Below, one piece after another: positions 22,331 to 33,073 of a DNA stretch of 64,000 nt. The stretch's first letter is position 1, and the number at the start of each line of letters is the position of its first letter. This DNA is from Apoda limacodes. Taxonomy: Eukaryota; Arthropoda; Insecta; Lepidoptera; Limacodidae. The stretch covers positions 5,027,001 through 5,091,000 of the forward strand of contig OX291553.1 in assembly GCA_946406115.1 (NCBI GenBank), written 5' to 3'. The position numbers were made by a program, and so were the translations under genes. The notes under the pieces were generated by a model. The model was not told the origin of the DNA, ran no database searches, and saw only the letters and a list, made by a program, of their open reading frames with translations.

Positions 22331-24345
22331 CAAAGCCCCACCAAAATAGTTATTGGAGTGGGTGCTACATGGCCATTCGACATGATTTTCGTCTTGTCCA
22401 TGTTTATCTTGAGGCCCAGTTGTGGGAAGCTCTACTGAGGCTTTCGAGAATTGTGCTAAGGTCCTCCATCGATTCTGCCATGACCACAATATCTTCAGCA
22501 CAGCGAAGGTGGGTAATGTACTCGCCATTAACATTGATGCCAAAACCGACCCAGTCCAGAAGCTTAAAGACATCTACCAACGCATTTGTGAACAATTTCG
22601 GAGATATGACTTCTCCCTTTCTCACACCTCTCTGCAATTGGATCGGTTTCAGGTTCTAAGCCTGGAGACGGACTGATATGGTGGCGTTATCGTACAAGAA
22701 TTTTAGCAACTCGATATACCGATGATCAATACGGCATCTCTGTAGAGCCTGTAGCACTGCCCATGTTTCCACCGAATCGAAGGCTTTCTCATAGTCCACA
22801 AACGCTAAGCAAAGCGGCCGATTATACTTTTCTGACTGCTGTGTAATCTGCCGCAGCGTATGTATGTGGTCTACGGTACTATAGCCGCTTCGGAAACCGG
22901 CTTGTTCGGGAGGCTGGAAGTCGTCGAACTTGCGAGCGAGACGGTTCGTAATTACTCTCGAAAACCAAGCTTACAAACATGACTCAGAAGCGTGATGGGT
23001 CTGTAATTCTTAAGAAGCGTATTGACACCTCTGTGCCATGCTTGCGGTGAAGTACCTTCGAGTATGACGGTGTCTAAGAGCTTCGTAAGGACTTTTAGTA
23101 CCGGTTTTCCACCCGCTTTCAGAAGCTCGGTCGTAACTCCATCATCATCCGGTGCCTTATTGTTTTTAATTTATCCTCGGTATAGTGTCGAGTCAGTGTA
23201 GCTCTAGGGTCTTTAGCTGGACCGCTGACTGGTTTCGATGTCAACGTGTATAACTGTCCATAGAATTTCTAGATTTCCTCCAAGACCTCTGGTCTAGACG
23301 AAACATTGTTGCCTTTCTCTGTCTTTAGCCTACCCAATAGTCTCTATCTCTCGCGAACACTTTGGAACCTTCGTTCCGTTCTATTGCCTCCTCAATATGC
23401 AATGTATTAAAGTCGCGTTTGTCGCTTGCAAGTGATTTCTGACTTAAGAAATCTGTCTATTAAGCCGCCGATATGAAAATGCATCATCCGAAGACTGCAG
23501 CCTAAGGTTTAGTCTCTCGTCTTAGAGTCTGGTCCGAGAGTCTATTTGTTCTATTTGTACGGTGGGTTTTAAAGAACTTAGACCCAGCCGTATGGACAGT
23601 TTCCACAAACATGTCGTTGGTATCGTCCACTGATGCGTCTTTCTTTAAGCATTCAAAGCGATTTTTGAATTGGAGCTAAAAGTTTTCTGGGTTTTGATTT
23701 GGATGGTTATGGGTCGAAGCGTAGACTTTATCAGTCGAGACCTATCAAGCCTTATGCTGAGGTTCAATCCGCCTCTTACCATATGGTGATCACTCCCGGT
23801 TTTGACCGTGTGGATCACAGATACATCTCTGAACACTTGCTTTTCCTCCACTACGTTGTCTGGGTGTGTCGAAGTCGGCCCGTAAACCTGTACGACCTTC
23901 AGCGAATATCGTTTTGATATTCTGAATATCAGGGACGCTACCCTGGTCGACTCACTGTCAACTTTGATGATATTGTTGACAAGGGACTTGCGGACGATAA
24001 ACCCGACACCACCTTGGGATAGCTGGTCACCCCTCCGGTAGTACATCAAGTTACCTGAGTTGTGAACTATCGGGTCCTGTCCCTGTCTTCGGACTTCCGA
24101 TAGCCCTATAACGATCCAGCGTTACTTGCTTGTAGCTTCTTCCAGTTCTACTATTTTCTCGTCGGCCCTTAGTGTACGTGCATTGTAGGTTGCCAGGTGC
24201 AGTCGTCGGTGTTGGTAGCCGGAGCTTTGCCGGGGATTCTTAGCACCTCCTGCCGCCACCGTTACCATGGCCGCTACCGTAGCCTGGACTAGCAGGGCTG
24301 CCAGGGACTAGGGGCCGTTTGTTTTTTGTGCTGTTAATTATGTTG
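22330..24345 (-). pseudogene. decayed RTE-clade LINE, endonuclease plus RT
   Basis: In minus-strand order, the endonuclease starts near 24240 (words HLATYNARTLRADEKIVELE). It continues 24049-23645 with MMYYRRGDQLSQGGVGFIVR, VVQVYGPTSTHPD and a GSDHHMVR that supplies the catalytic SDH. The linker and fingers (about 23600-22900) are shattered. The RT palm appears as AFVDYEKAFDS-type words near 22790, and then 22637-22404 reads GVRKGEVISPKLFTNALVDV, where GVRQGD is usual, and HLRCAEDIVVMAESMEDL, where the catalytic FADD has become CAED. This mutates the first catalytic aspartate's context, so RT would be inactive even without the frameshifts. The C-terminal domain after 22330 is missing. Confidence 0.8.
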
Positions 24346-24977
24346 GTGGGTTGGTGTAATTAGAAATATTTAAATAATAATTCTTTTCGTTCGTTTGTTT
24401 TTTACAATTGATATTAAATCTTTAAAAAAGTCAAGCAAATTTTCACTATGGCCGAAATATTGAATTGTTTGACAGCTTGAGTGAAAATCATGAATAATGT
24501 ATTTCACTATTATCCGAAAATCATCCTACAGAGGGTAAAATATGGAATAAAACTTAGTATGGGAATACTGTAATTTTGAATAATGATGAATCTCAAAAAT
24601 TTATGTTACAATTTGTGAAAACAAAAAAATTGACTTTTGGCCTAACCGGTATATGCTTTTCAACGTACTTAATAAACTATGTACACTGGGCTACCACGGT
24701 TAGGAAAAAGTAACCGTGGTACCACTGGGTGTACCACGGTTAACAAAAGGTTTATAGAACGTTGCAGTAGTCAGATTTTGTAGTTGAAAATGACTTCAAG
24801 ATTTACCCGCTATTAAACCCAGAAAACCTTCGCATTGGCATTTAAGAGCACATGGTCGCACTTATAGGTAGGATTGATTTAAAAATGATCTCGATCTGAT
24901 GATGATTTCAGACAACAAAGGACCACTTTGGCATATTATATAATTCCAACATTAATAATGATTATATTAAACAATCT
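24346..24977 (+). other. upstream region of the 957-residue LINE ORF
   Basis: AT-rich sequence between the RTE copy's 5' end and the LINE ORF. No ORF1 is readable. The LINE reading frame is open from 24906, with codons before the first ATG reading FQTTKDHFGILYNSNINNDY, so the annotated ATG may not be the natural start, or this may be the end of a lost ORF1. It contains the hairpin described at 24692-24742. Confidence 0.5.
24692..24742. repeat. TACCACGGTTA hairpin with third direct copy
   Basis: TACCACGGTTA (24692-24702) and TAACCGTGGTA (24711-24721) form a perfect 11-bp stem with an 8-base loop. A further TACCACGGTTA follows at 24732-24742. ACTGGG precedes the first and third copies, giving an imperfect direct repeat of about 40 bp. 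It lies about 240 bp upstream of the LINE ORF and could be 5' UTR structure or flanking DNA. Confidence 0.7.
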
Positions 24978-27851
24978 ATGTCTACTCAAGTTTTATGCAA
25001 ACAGAAACAAAAAAATAAACTTTGTCATACTAAAAATAATATTCCATTGAACCTGGTGCATCAGAATATACAAGGAATGTCTCAGAAAGAACTAGAAATT
25101 GAATTGTTCATAAACTGCCAAAAGATTGACATTTTATGTATCACTGAACACTGGCTACGCAGCCATCAGTTGATGTTCAATTTCACTAATCACCAGGTGG
25201 GAAGTTCGTTCAGCCGAGTAAATGCTATCCATGGTGGCTCTTTAATTTTAGTTCATAAACAGCTAAAGTTTAAGGAACGTAAAGACATTGAGCGAACTGC
25301 CGAGCTGTCCTGTATAGAAGTTGAGCATCTCATTGTTGTGAGTGTATACAAGCCGCCTCGTGCAATTTATGATAATTTTGAATTAGTTATGGAAGAAGTG
25401 CTGAATAAAATCAGCAATTCTAATAAACAAATCATTGTTTGTGGAGACTTCAATATAAACATTTTGGAAAATAGCTCATTAAGCACCAGATTGCTTGCCT
25501 TATTTCAGTCTTTTAATTTAAATAATTTGTTTTGTGAACCAACTAGAATTGCTGTATCCAGTGCCACTTGCATCGACAATATATTTACTGACTTAAAACC
25601 AATTCAAAAATCAATTATAAGCAATCTAGAGTCAGATCATTGTGGACAGTTAGTGGTTTTAGAAAGAAAGAATAGTATTACTAAAAAGGAAATTAAATTT
25701 ATACCAATAACAACTAAACGGGTTGAATCATTTAAATCTAACTTAATGCATAAACTTCCAGATTTGCTTTATAATGGCAACCCAAATGATATGTACAATA
25801 CTGTTCTTGACACTATTACTACAGAGTATAATAAAATATTTACTGCAAAAAAGAAACTTATTTCCAGTCGCTTTAGTTTTAGTGAATGGGCTACCCCAGG
25901 TATTCATAAAAATAGGCGTAAACTGTATGAATTATATAAAGAAAAAACATATAATAATAGCCAAATATTTAGGGAATATTTAAAAAAATACTCAAAAACC
26001 TTTAAAAAGGTCTGTCTCGTTGCAAAAGTAATTCACCTCAGACATAAAGTAAAAAATTCAACAAATAAAATAAAAACTACATGGAACATAATAAATAATG
26101 AAACTGGTAAAGCTAGGAATTCTTGTCAGGACTTTGAGTTGATTGTAGATGATGCTAGTTTTAAAACAAATTCTGAGGTAGCAGTTGCCTTTGAACAGTT
26201 TTTTAGGAATATCCCATTCAAAACAACTGAACATCTAAACTCAAGTCCAATCTTAGCAGAAAAATTATTAAAAGCTAGTGTTCCTGAATGTAACGTTCCC
26301 TTTGTATTTAAAAACATTAGTCCTACAGATATCATTAATACATTTAAAACATTAGAAATTAAAAACACCACAGACCTTTGGGGACTTTCTGTAAAAACTA
26401 TAAATTCAATTATTCATGTTATAGCACAACCCTTAGCCATTATATTTAATAGTTGTGTTGATAGTGGTGTGTTTCCTGATGAGATGAAACTTAGCAAAGT
26501 TATACCTCTTTTTAAATCAGGTAATTCAACAGATCCTAATAATTTTCGGCCTATTTCAATACTACCTATACTCAGTAAAGTTTTTGAAAAAATCATACTT
26601 TGTCAAATGTTAAGCCGTTTCTGTATTAATGAGCTACTTAGTAGTAAACAGTTTGGCTTTATGAAAGGCCGTTCCACAACCGATGCAGGAGTGGCACTAT
26701 TAAAAAATATATATAACGCCTGGGAGGATTCGCATGACGCCCTTGGAGTGTTTTGTGATTTATCTAAGGCATTTGACTGTGTTCAACATGAAAATCTCAT
26801 CAGGAAGCTACATCACTATGGTATTAGAGGCAAAGCTCTCGACCTTTTGACATCCTATATGAGTAGGAGAGTACAGAAAATAGATGTCAACGGTGAAAGA
26901 TCTCCGGGATCAGCAGTCACTATAGGAGTCCCTCAGGGCTCAATTTTAGGTCCTTTTCTATTTCTTATTTACATTAACGATCTCCCATATAATGTAAAAA
27001 ACCATGACATTGTCTTATTTGCTGATGACACCTCTTTGCTTTTTAAAGTTAAGAGACGACAGACATGTTATAATGAATTAAATGATGCCCTTTCTAAAAT
27101 TGTAAATTGGTTTAACGCTAATAATTTGTTACTTAATGAAAAAAAAACCAAATGTGTTAAATTTACATTACCAAATGTTAGTCAGAGACAGACATGTATT
27201 AATATTAATGGCGAGCAATTAGAACTTGTTAATTCAACAGTCTTTCTTGGCATAACGCTGGACTCCAAACTTCAATGGGGTCCTCATATTCATAACCTAG
27301 CCAAAAAACTTAGCTCTGCTGTGTATGCGATCAAGAAAATAAGACAATTGACCGATGTCGACACTGCAAAAATAGTATATTTTAGCTATTTCTATAGTTT
27401 AATGACATATGGTATCCTATTGTGGGGTAGCGCTGCTGATGTAAATACAATATTTTTGTTACAAAAAAGGGCAATTCGTGCTATTTATAAATTAGGATCT
27501 AGGATATCTCTGAGGGATAGGTTTAGGGAAGTAAAAATTTTAACTTTAGTGTCGCAGTACATATATGAAAATCTTTTATATGTACATAAAAATATCAATA
27601 GTTTCAGCAAGAAAAGTGACGTTCACAAAGTAAATACTAGAAGTAAAAATAAGCTGTTGGTGCATGATACACGTCTACACAAAATAAGTAACTCTTTTAT
27701 GGGGCAATGTATACACTTTTACAACAAAGTTCCCAATAAAATTCAAAATCTATCAATAAGTAAATTTAAATCTTTTATCAAGCAGGTACTTTGTAAAAAG
27801 GCATATTACAATATTTCAGACTATGTAAATGATAAAAATCCTTGGGACTGA
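24978..27851 (+). CDS. LINE ORF2: endonuclease plus reverse transcriptase, intact
   Basis: This uninterrupted 957-residue protein of a CR1/jockey-superfamily LINE would nick target DNA and copy its own RNA into the nick. The endonuclease domain covers residues 25-230: QNIQGM with N30, TEHWL with E57, GDFNI with D157 and N159, SDH with D220 and H221. The RT covers about 440-780: SKVIPLFKSGN, FRPISILP near 523, QFGFMKGRSTTDAG, DLSKAFDCVQHENL, GVPQGSILGPFLF near 650 and the catalytic FADDTSLLF with D683 and D684. The thumb and C-terminal region follow (VFLGITLDSKLQW, YGILLWG, LQKRAIRAI). Every catalytic landmark is present, so this copy may be young or recently active. No ORF1 is found upstream, so the insertion is probably 5' truncated. 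Confidence 0.92.
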   Translation: MSTQVLCKQKQKNKLCHTKNNIPLNLVHQNIQGMSQKELEIELFINCQKIDILCITEHWLRSHQLMFNFTNHQVGSSFSRVNAIHGGSLILVHKQLKFKERKDIERTAELSCIEVEHLIVVSVYKPPRAIYDNFELVMEEVLNKISNSNKQIIVCGDFNINILENSSLSTRLLALFQSFNLNNLFCEPTRIAVSSATCIDNIFTDLKPIQKSIISNLESDHCGQLVVLERKNSITKKEIKFIPITTKRVESFKSNLMHKLPDLLYNGNPNDMYNTVLDTITTEYNKIFTAKKKLISSRFSFSEWATPGIHKNRRKLYELYKEKTYNNSQIFREYLKKYSKTFKKVCLVAKVIHLRHKVKNSTNKIKTTWNIINNETGKARNSCQDFELIVDDASFKTNSEVAVAFEQFFRNIPFKTTEHLNSSPILAEKLLKASVPECNVPFVFKNISPTDIINTFKTLEIKNTTDLWGLSVKTINSIIHVIAQPLAIIFNSCVDSGVFPDEMKLSKVIPLFKSGNSTDPNNFRPISILPILSKVFEKIILCQMLSRFCINELLSSKQFGFMKGRSTTDAGVALLKNIYNAWEDSHDALGVFCDLSKAFDCVQHENLIRKLHHYGIRGKALDLLTSYMSRRVQKIDVNGERSPGSAVTIGVPQGSILGPFLFLIYINDLPYNVKNHDIVLFADDTSLLFKVKRRQTCYNELNDALSKIVNWFNANNLLLNEKKTKCVKFTLPNVSQRQTCININGEQLELVNSTVFLGITLDSKLQWGPHIHNLAKKLSSAVYAIKKIRQLTDVDTAKIVYFSYFYSLMTYGILLWGSAADVNTIFLLQKRAIRAIYKLGSRISLRDRFREVKILTLVSQYIYENLLYVHKNINSFSKKSDVHKVNTRSKNKLLVHDTRLHKISNSFMGQCIHFYNKVPNKIQNLSISKFKSFIKQVLCKKAYYNISDYVNDKNPWD

Positions 27852-28146
27852 TGATGCTCAATTACAGGATGCATAGGTAAACCAAATTAAAATGGAAATA
27901 ACATTAAATTGTACGACTAAAAATCTTTTATTTAAAACATTAATTGTATTTTAGTTTATTTAAGTGTTTTTAAAAGAGTAACTATCGAGTTTCTTGCCGG
28001 ATTCTTCTCGGTAGAAATCAACAACATTGTGAACCGGCGGGAAGGTGGGAGGGTTCAAAAAATAATATTTTATAACTTTGACGATTCAAAAGTGATTGTA
28101 AAATCCTTATTTGAATAAACCATTTTGACTTTGACTTTGACTTTGA
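27852..28146 (+). mobile_element. 3' UTR and microsatellite tail of the LINE
   Basis: It carries GAGTTTCTTGCCGGATTCTT (from 27987), GTGAACCGGCGGGAAGG, TTGAATAAACC, and a tail of four TTTGAC units ending at 28146. The next base begins unrelated minus-strand LINE sequence, so this tail marks the 3' insertion boundary. The motif order matches the 3' ends at 13245-13424 and 18608-18740. Confidence 0.8.
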
Positions 28147-28164
28147 TGAGGCTCTTACAAATTC

Positions 28165-28785
28165 GAATTACAGCTATTTCCCCCACTTCGATAGAAGACC
28201 CCGGTGCCAGACCCGATCGAACGCCTTTGCTATGTCTAGGCTACATGCCAATGCCTCCCCCTGACTCTCAATGGCTAGTGCCCATCGGTGTGTGGGATAC
28301 ACTAGAAGGTCACCAGTGGAGCGACCGTGGCGAAAGCCATATTGACGGTCGCTGATCAGGTCATGTTTTTCTAGGTATCTCAAAAGCTGTGTGTTGAGAG
28401 TTGAGAGAGGTAATAGCGATAGGCCTGTAAATCGATGGATCTGATCTACCGCCCTTTTTGGGCACCGGGTGCACATTCCATGAAGACGGAAATTGCCTAG
28501 TATGGTATGAAAGCGCGAAGAGGCGCGTGAGTACAGGACATAACTCAGGAGCACACTGCTTAAGCACCACTGCTGGTACACCGTCTGGCCCACTCGACTT
28601 ATGAACGGCAAGGGAAAACAACGCCCGCCGGACCTCTCGCTGTGTTATAGAGATTTCCGGCATGGTCTTACCGCACCACGGTAAAGTAGGTGGTACAGCG
28701 CCTTCGTCGTTCATATTTGAGTTGGAGGCAAAGATACTGCCCAATAGATCGGCTTTCTCTTTTGCACTATGGGCCAAGTAAGTAA
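28165..28785 (-). pseudogene. LINE reverse transcriptase fragment
   Basis: Two overlapping minus-strand frames cover one RT segment. The frame from 28777 gives AKEKADLLGSIFASNSNMND, HKSSGPDGVPAVVLKQCAPE, FPSSWNVHPVPKKGGRSDPS and IYRPIAITSL. The shift then goes to the other frame near 28400: NTQLLRYLEKHDLISDRQYG, FRHGRSTGDLLVYPTHRWA and LDIAKAFDRVWHRGLLSK. These are fingers and palm up to the first catalytic aspartate (LDIAKAFD). The sequence ends before the GVPQGS and FADD boxes, at the tail of the preceding LINE. It belongs to the I/jockey superfamily; finer placement is uncertain. The endonuclease half is absent. Confidence 0.8.
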
Positions 28786-28819
28786 TCTGTTCGACAGTCT
28801 TTTTATAAATTACGAAATA

Positions 28820-29048
28820 CTAGCTTTTGCCCGCCCTAAATTCTGTTACCTATCGGTGTAGGATTTCAACAGCAACTCCTTAATTATAGGAAAAAAACAA
28901 CTTACCCTTGACGTTTTCAAGTAGTCTATGTCCTTTTTCGTGGGACTCAAACTATCAAATTTTATCTTTAACGGTACAGCGGTTTAAGAGTAAAGAAGTA
29001 GCAGACAGACCGACAGAGTTACTTTCGCATTTATAATATTAGTATGGA
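28820..29048 (-). mobile_element. non-autonomous Helitron, Lep1 type
   Basis: On the minus strand it begins TCCATACTAATATTATAAAT (29048 downward), preceded by A, and ends GGGCAAAAGCTAG (28820), followed by T. This is insertion between A and T without target duplication, as Helitrons do. The start sequence is the hallmark of the Lep1 family of Lepidoptera. Length is 229 bp. The interior CAGACAGACCGACAGAG on the plus strand is typical. No ORF. Confidence 0.8.
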
Positions 29049-29099
29049 TTCATTTTGCATTTGTTGCAAATATACACTATATCTGCTTTCGTCAGTATC

Positions 29100-29591
29100 G
29101 ATTATAATAAATCTTTAGTTATGTGTCGAGGCACATAACTCCTGAGAATATACTACGTCTTTTTCTATCAATTTTGAAAGCGAAAGGATAACTATACAAT
29201 GTCTGACTGACCGATATTTACATGTATCAAAGCAAAACCTAAACTACTGGGTATAGAATTACAATTTTGCACAAAGGGTTCTGTTATAACATAGGCTACT
29301 ATATAACTAAGAAAAATATTTTGCAAAATTCATCCCCTAAGGAAGTGTTATAAAAATTGGAAGTTAGAGCAGAATTCCGACATTTTTGAAGCTAAATGCA
29401 TAAAAACAAAAAAGTATCTATTTGCCGTTGAAGTTAAAATTAAGATCGACGTATTTCACTGTTTTTTGTTAAGAAATAGGGGATGACAATTTGTACCAGA
29501 ATTCCGTTTTTGTTTTTAAATAAAATCATAAACTGTTAAATATTCCTTTTTTAAAAAAATCCGCGAGAACGAAGTTCAAGGAATTAGCTAG
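29100..29591 (+). mobile_element. Helitron-like 3' end
   Basis: The right end GCGAGAACGAAGTTCAAGGA then ATTAGCTAG followed by T (CTAG at 29588-29591) fits a diverged lepidopteran Helitron terminus. The left end is not identified, and the start coordinate is a guess from where Lep1-like words stop. Confidence 0.35.
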
Positions 29592-30120
29592 TAAAATAAC
29601 AATTTATGTAACCAATCTATATCTATGGATATCTGAAAGCACCAGCAAATTACAGATCCTATGTTAGTATTATAGTTTGAGTTCTGCCAGCGTATGTAAA
29701 ACGAATCACAGTTTTTTTTTAAATTGTTTGTCACAGTCTATTTAATAGCAGCTAATGGTTACCAGAGATTAAACAACTCCTCGATAAACGTTCCGATGAA
29801 AAATGTAATGGCAGCGACGTGTTGACGCGTGTGGTGAGAGACATGTTGTAATTTATGTTCGGGGACAAATTACAAGCACGTACGAGGATTGAGGAGGATG
29901 AGTGGGGTTTGATTGATGGTCTAGTCAAGGACTTGAAGTTTACTGAACGATCTGCTACTTACGAAAAATAAAAAAATATTTATAGATTTTGAATATTTAA
30001 TTGTATTCTTGTATATGTATAATTTTGGATAAGTAGGACGAATAAAATTTTTCCACTAACTTGATTAAGATAATGTTCCCATCAGCCAGTAATGAAAAGT
30101 TATGTCAGCCGTTCCATAGC
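29592..30120. other. no gene seen
   Basis: Anonymous sequence with no ORF of note. Confidence 0.5.
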
Positions 30121-30143
30121 TTGAATTAATTTTACTTTCACAC

Positions 30144-30520
30144 ATGGCTAAACATGGTGTTCTATTTCTGCCAAATGACCCAAATATAAGTCACATAAAC
30201 ATTCTAAAAGACTTGCTGGAGAGCGACCTTCAGTCGCTCTTTAATTTAGTCGACGCCGTCATTCTTGCCGGCGACCTAAATTGCAAGCACCGCCGCTGGA
30301 ACTCTTCAGTAACTTCACGGAGAGGCAGACTTCTCGACGATTTAGTTGACAGACTAAACTTTGAAATCATCGCTCTCATGACGCCCACTTACTTTCCACA
30401 CAATACTCGGAACAACCCTGACGTACTTGACATAGCACTTCTAAAGAATGTAAGGCTAAGCTTTCGCTCTATAGAGGTGCTTGACGAACTTGACTTGGAC
30501 CACCGCCCTGTCCTCCTCCT
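30144..30520 (+). pseudogene. jockey-like endonuclease, C-terminal half
   Basis: The frame shows LVDAVILAGDLNCKHRRWNS with the GDLN motif, SVTSRRGRLLDDLVDRLNFE, PTYFPHNTRNNPDVLDIALL and ELDLDHRPVLL, which holds the catalytic DH. The N-terminal half with the metal-binding N and E is missing because the copy starts here. At about 30515 the frame runs directly into sequence that, in another frame, encodes the start of the RT (PPVTVDEFKQVIKDLRPRKA). The linker of roughly 100 or more residues normally found between them has therefore been lost. Confidence 0.8.
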
Positions 30521-30539
30521 TCTCTGCCTCCACAAGACC

Positions 30540-31950
30540 CCCTGCCCCCAGTCACTGTCGACGAATTCAAACAGGTCATCAAAGACCTACGCCCCCGTAA
30601 AGCCCCCGGTGCGGGCGGTATCTCTAACGATATCCTAAAGCGCCTGACTATTCCCCTTCTCTGCCTTCTAGTAGCGATTTTCAACGCTGCTATCGGAAAT
30701 TGCACCTTTCCTTCTCAATGGAAAGATGCAATTGTTATAGGCATCCACAAGCCAGGCAAAGCTCGTACTGAGCCGTTCTCCTACCGCCCCCATAAGTTTA
30801 CTAAAGGCCCTTGGTAAACTCTACGAACGCCTCCTCCTCGCTCGCTCGAGGCATTTTAATAGATTCGCAGTTCGGCTTCCGTGCCAAACACTCATGCGTT
30901 CATCAAGTCCTCCGCATCACGGAACATACCTCACTGGCTTTTAACCAGTATTAGGTAAGCCCCGTCACACGGGCGCTGTCTTCTTCGATGTAGCGAAAGC
31001 CTTCGACAAAGTCTGGCACAACGGTTTAATTTATAAACTGTACAACTTTCAGTTGCCAGACCGTCTCGTGCTCATCATACGAGACTATTTGTCGAATCGT
31101 AGCTTTCGCTACAAAGTAGGAGGCACTCTCTCTTACCCCCGTACCATAGAAGCAGGAGTCCCGCAAGGGTCCATGCTCGCCCCTATCTTGTACCTTCTGT
31201 ACACTAACGACATCCCTAAAACGATAGGTACCCAATTAGCCCTCTTTGCGGACGATACCGCTATCTAAACCACCGATAGGCAAGTGAGTCCAATCACTAA
31301 GAGACTCCAATCCGCGTTCCAAAGCGAATGGTTTCAGAAATGGAGAATAGAGGTGAATCCCGACGAAAGTTCTGCCGTTCTATTCACCTCTGGCCGCCGT
31401 CCGCAGCCATCTCCCCTCTCACTCTTCGGTCGTGCCATTCCTTGGCAAAACAAGACCAAATATCTCGGTGCGACCCTGGATAGGCGTTTGAACTTCCGCG
31501 ATCACAACAAAATAGTTAGAGACCGAGCTGCTTTTGTCCTCGGTCGTCTTTATCCCATGATCCCATGGTACAGTAAGATGCCGCTTAGAAATAAGATAAA
31601 TCTTTACACAACTTGCATCCGCCCCATACTAGCCTATGCTAGCGTAGTCTTTGCGTTATCCAAGCGCAATCTCCATAAACTTCAGACCCTCCAAAACCGC
31701 GTTCTCAGAGCGGCCTCCGGAGCCTCCCGGTACGTCCTTAATGCGGACCTACACAGAGATTTCGAACTCCCCACGATTCCCCAATATTTCAAGGATCTGG
31801 CAGTCCGCTTTTTCGAGCGTACACAACAACAAACAACAACAGCCAACTGCAATGTCAGTTCAGAAAAAAATAAACATTCTAACCAATGCAAAAAATGCAT
31901 ATTTTTATTGTTAAAACTTTGTCCCGTGAACGCTTGTGTTCTGAAATAAA
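30540..31950 (+). pseudogene. jockey-like reverse transcriptase, broken
   Basis: In order it has RKAPGAGGISNDILKRLTIP, QWKDAIVIGIHKPGKARTEP and a YRP stretch after which frames break (30790-30960). It continues with FFDVAKAFDKVWHNGLIYKL, LPDRLVLIIRDYLSNRSFRY, GVPQGSMLAPILYLLYTNDI and LFADDTAI with both catalytic aspartates, then an immediate stop at 31266. Translation resumes at 31284: WFQKWRIEVNPDESSAVLFT, YLGATLDRRLNFRDH and RPILAYASVVFALSKRNLHK. The tail ends in low-complexity Gln/Thr codons. It is not functional. Confidence 0.85.
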
Positions 31951-32115
31951 CTCCCTGCCATGGTTTTCACAGTATGGGATTCTTCAAGCAGAAAGTTATT
32001 TAGATTTTTGAAGGGTTGGCAATGCGCAAGTGACGCTACAAATGTTGCAAGCGTCCATAGGCCACCACGGTGATCGCTTACTATCAATTAATCTCAATCT
32101 GTCAAACAGAAAAAA

Positions 32116-33072
32116 ATCTACGTACTTAGTTCCTACATAGTATATTCTGTAAAATTTTAGTAATAATATATATTTATGCCTAAAAACGATTTTCTAAAAC
32201 ACCCAAAACCAAGAGAACCTTACCTTAATTCAGCGTTATTTAAAGTGAGTCATCCTGCCCCTAAAATAGACTAACCCTGATCTCCTAAGTGTTAAAAATC
32301 AAGTTACTGTTTTGTACTTCTGCGACATGAGAGACGACGCTCGACGCGTAGAACAAGATCGGGTTGAAAACAAATATTCTACGTTCTTCACGGTCCCTTT
32401 AGCCATAGCTGTACCGAAAATGAGATCACTTTTTTCATTTATTGATTATGACGGGAACAGAAACACTATTTTGTGATTGAGTGGGAAGTTTGAGTCATAA
32501 AAAAGGTATTCAATAGCCGTTATGGTACTTCCAGCAATCTCTGTGCCATAGTTTTTTTTTCTTGCGACGACGTAAATGTATGTGCTCCACAGTATAATTT
32601 TGTTGAATAGCTGCCAGAGCTATTTAGCTTAATCTGGTCATGACATGTGGGCATCTGGCCCCTACCAACCCAAGGTTTCTAAAGCAAACGGCACAAATAT
32701 GAACCCATCTCCGAAACTAGCACATTTGCGGCTTTTGATATATTCAACCGCTATAGCTGCAGTACCTTAACCGAAGTTCCAAAAAGAAATAGTTATTTTT
32801 CTGAGTTTCTGATTATATTTTAGATTGATTGTTCGTTATACGTGAACCAGTCATCTGTAAAAAACAATGAAAGTAGATCACGAAAATGTATCAATACAAT
32901 ATTCTATCTACAAATATCTTACTCACGCACGCGTTATATTTTCTTTTTGCTGGCGAATCCATTTCGTTAACGTTCCTAATAATACATAGTGTTACGGATA
33001 ACTTTTCCAGATATTATATTTGTGACTATAATATACTATATTGGAACTTTGTCAGCTTGATTGAACCGTGAA
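32116..33072. other. no gene seen
   Basis: Mixed-composition intergenic sequence. The 61-codon ORF at 32886-33071 has no domain. Confidence 0.5.
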
Positions 33073-33073
33073 A

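Larger units (their letters stand above)
30130..32115 (+). mobile_element. internally deleted jockey-type LINE copy
   Basis: The copy is 5' truncated inside the endonuclease, carries an internal deletion after it, and then has most of the RT and C-terminal domain. It ends in an A-rich stretch after CTGTCAAACAG near 32100-32117. It is more GC-rich than its flanks, as jockey elements in this window tend to be. At least four frame breaks are visible. Confidence 0.8.
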
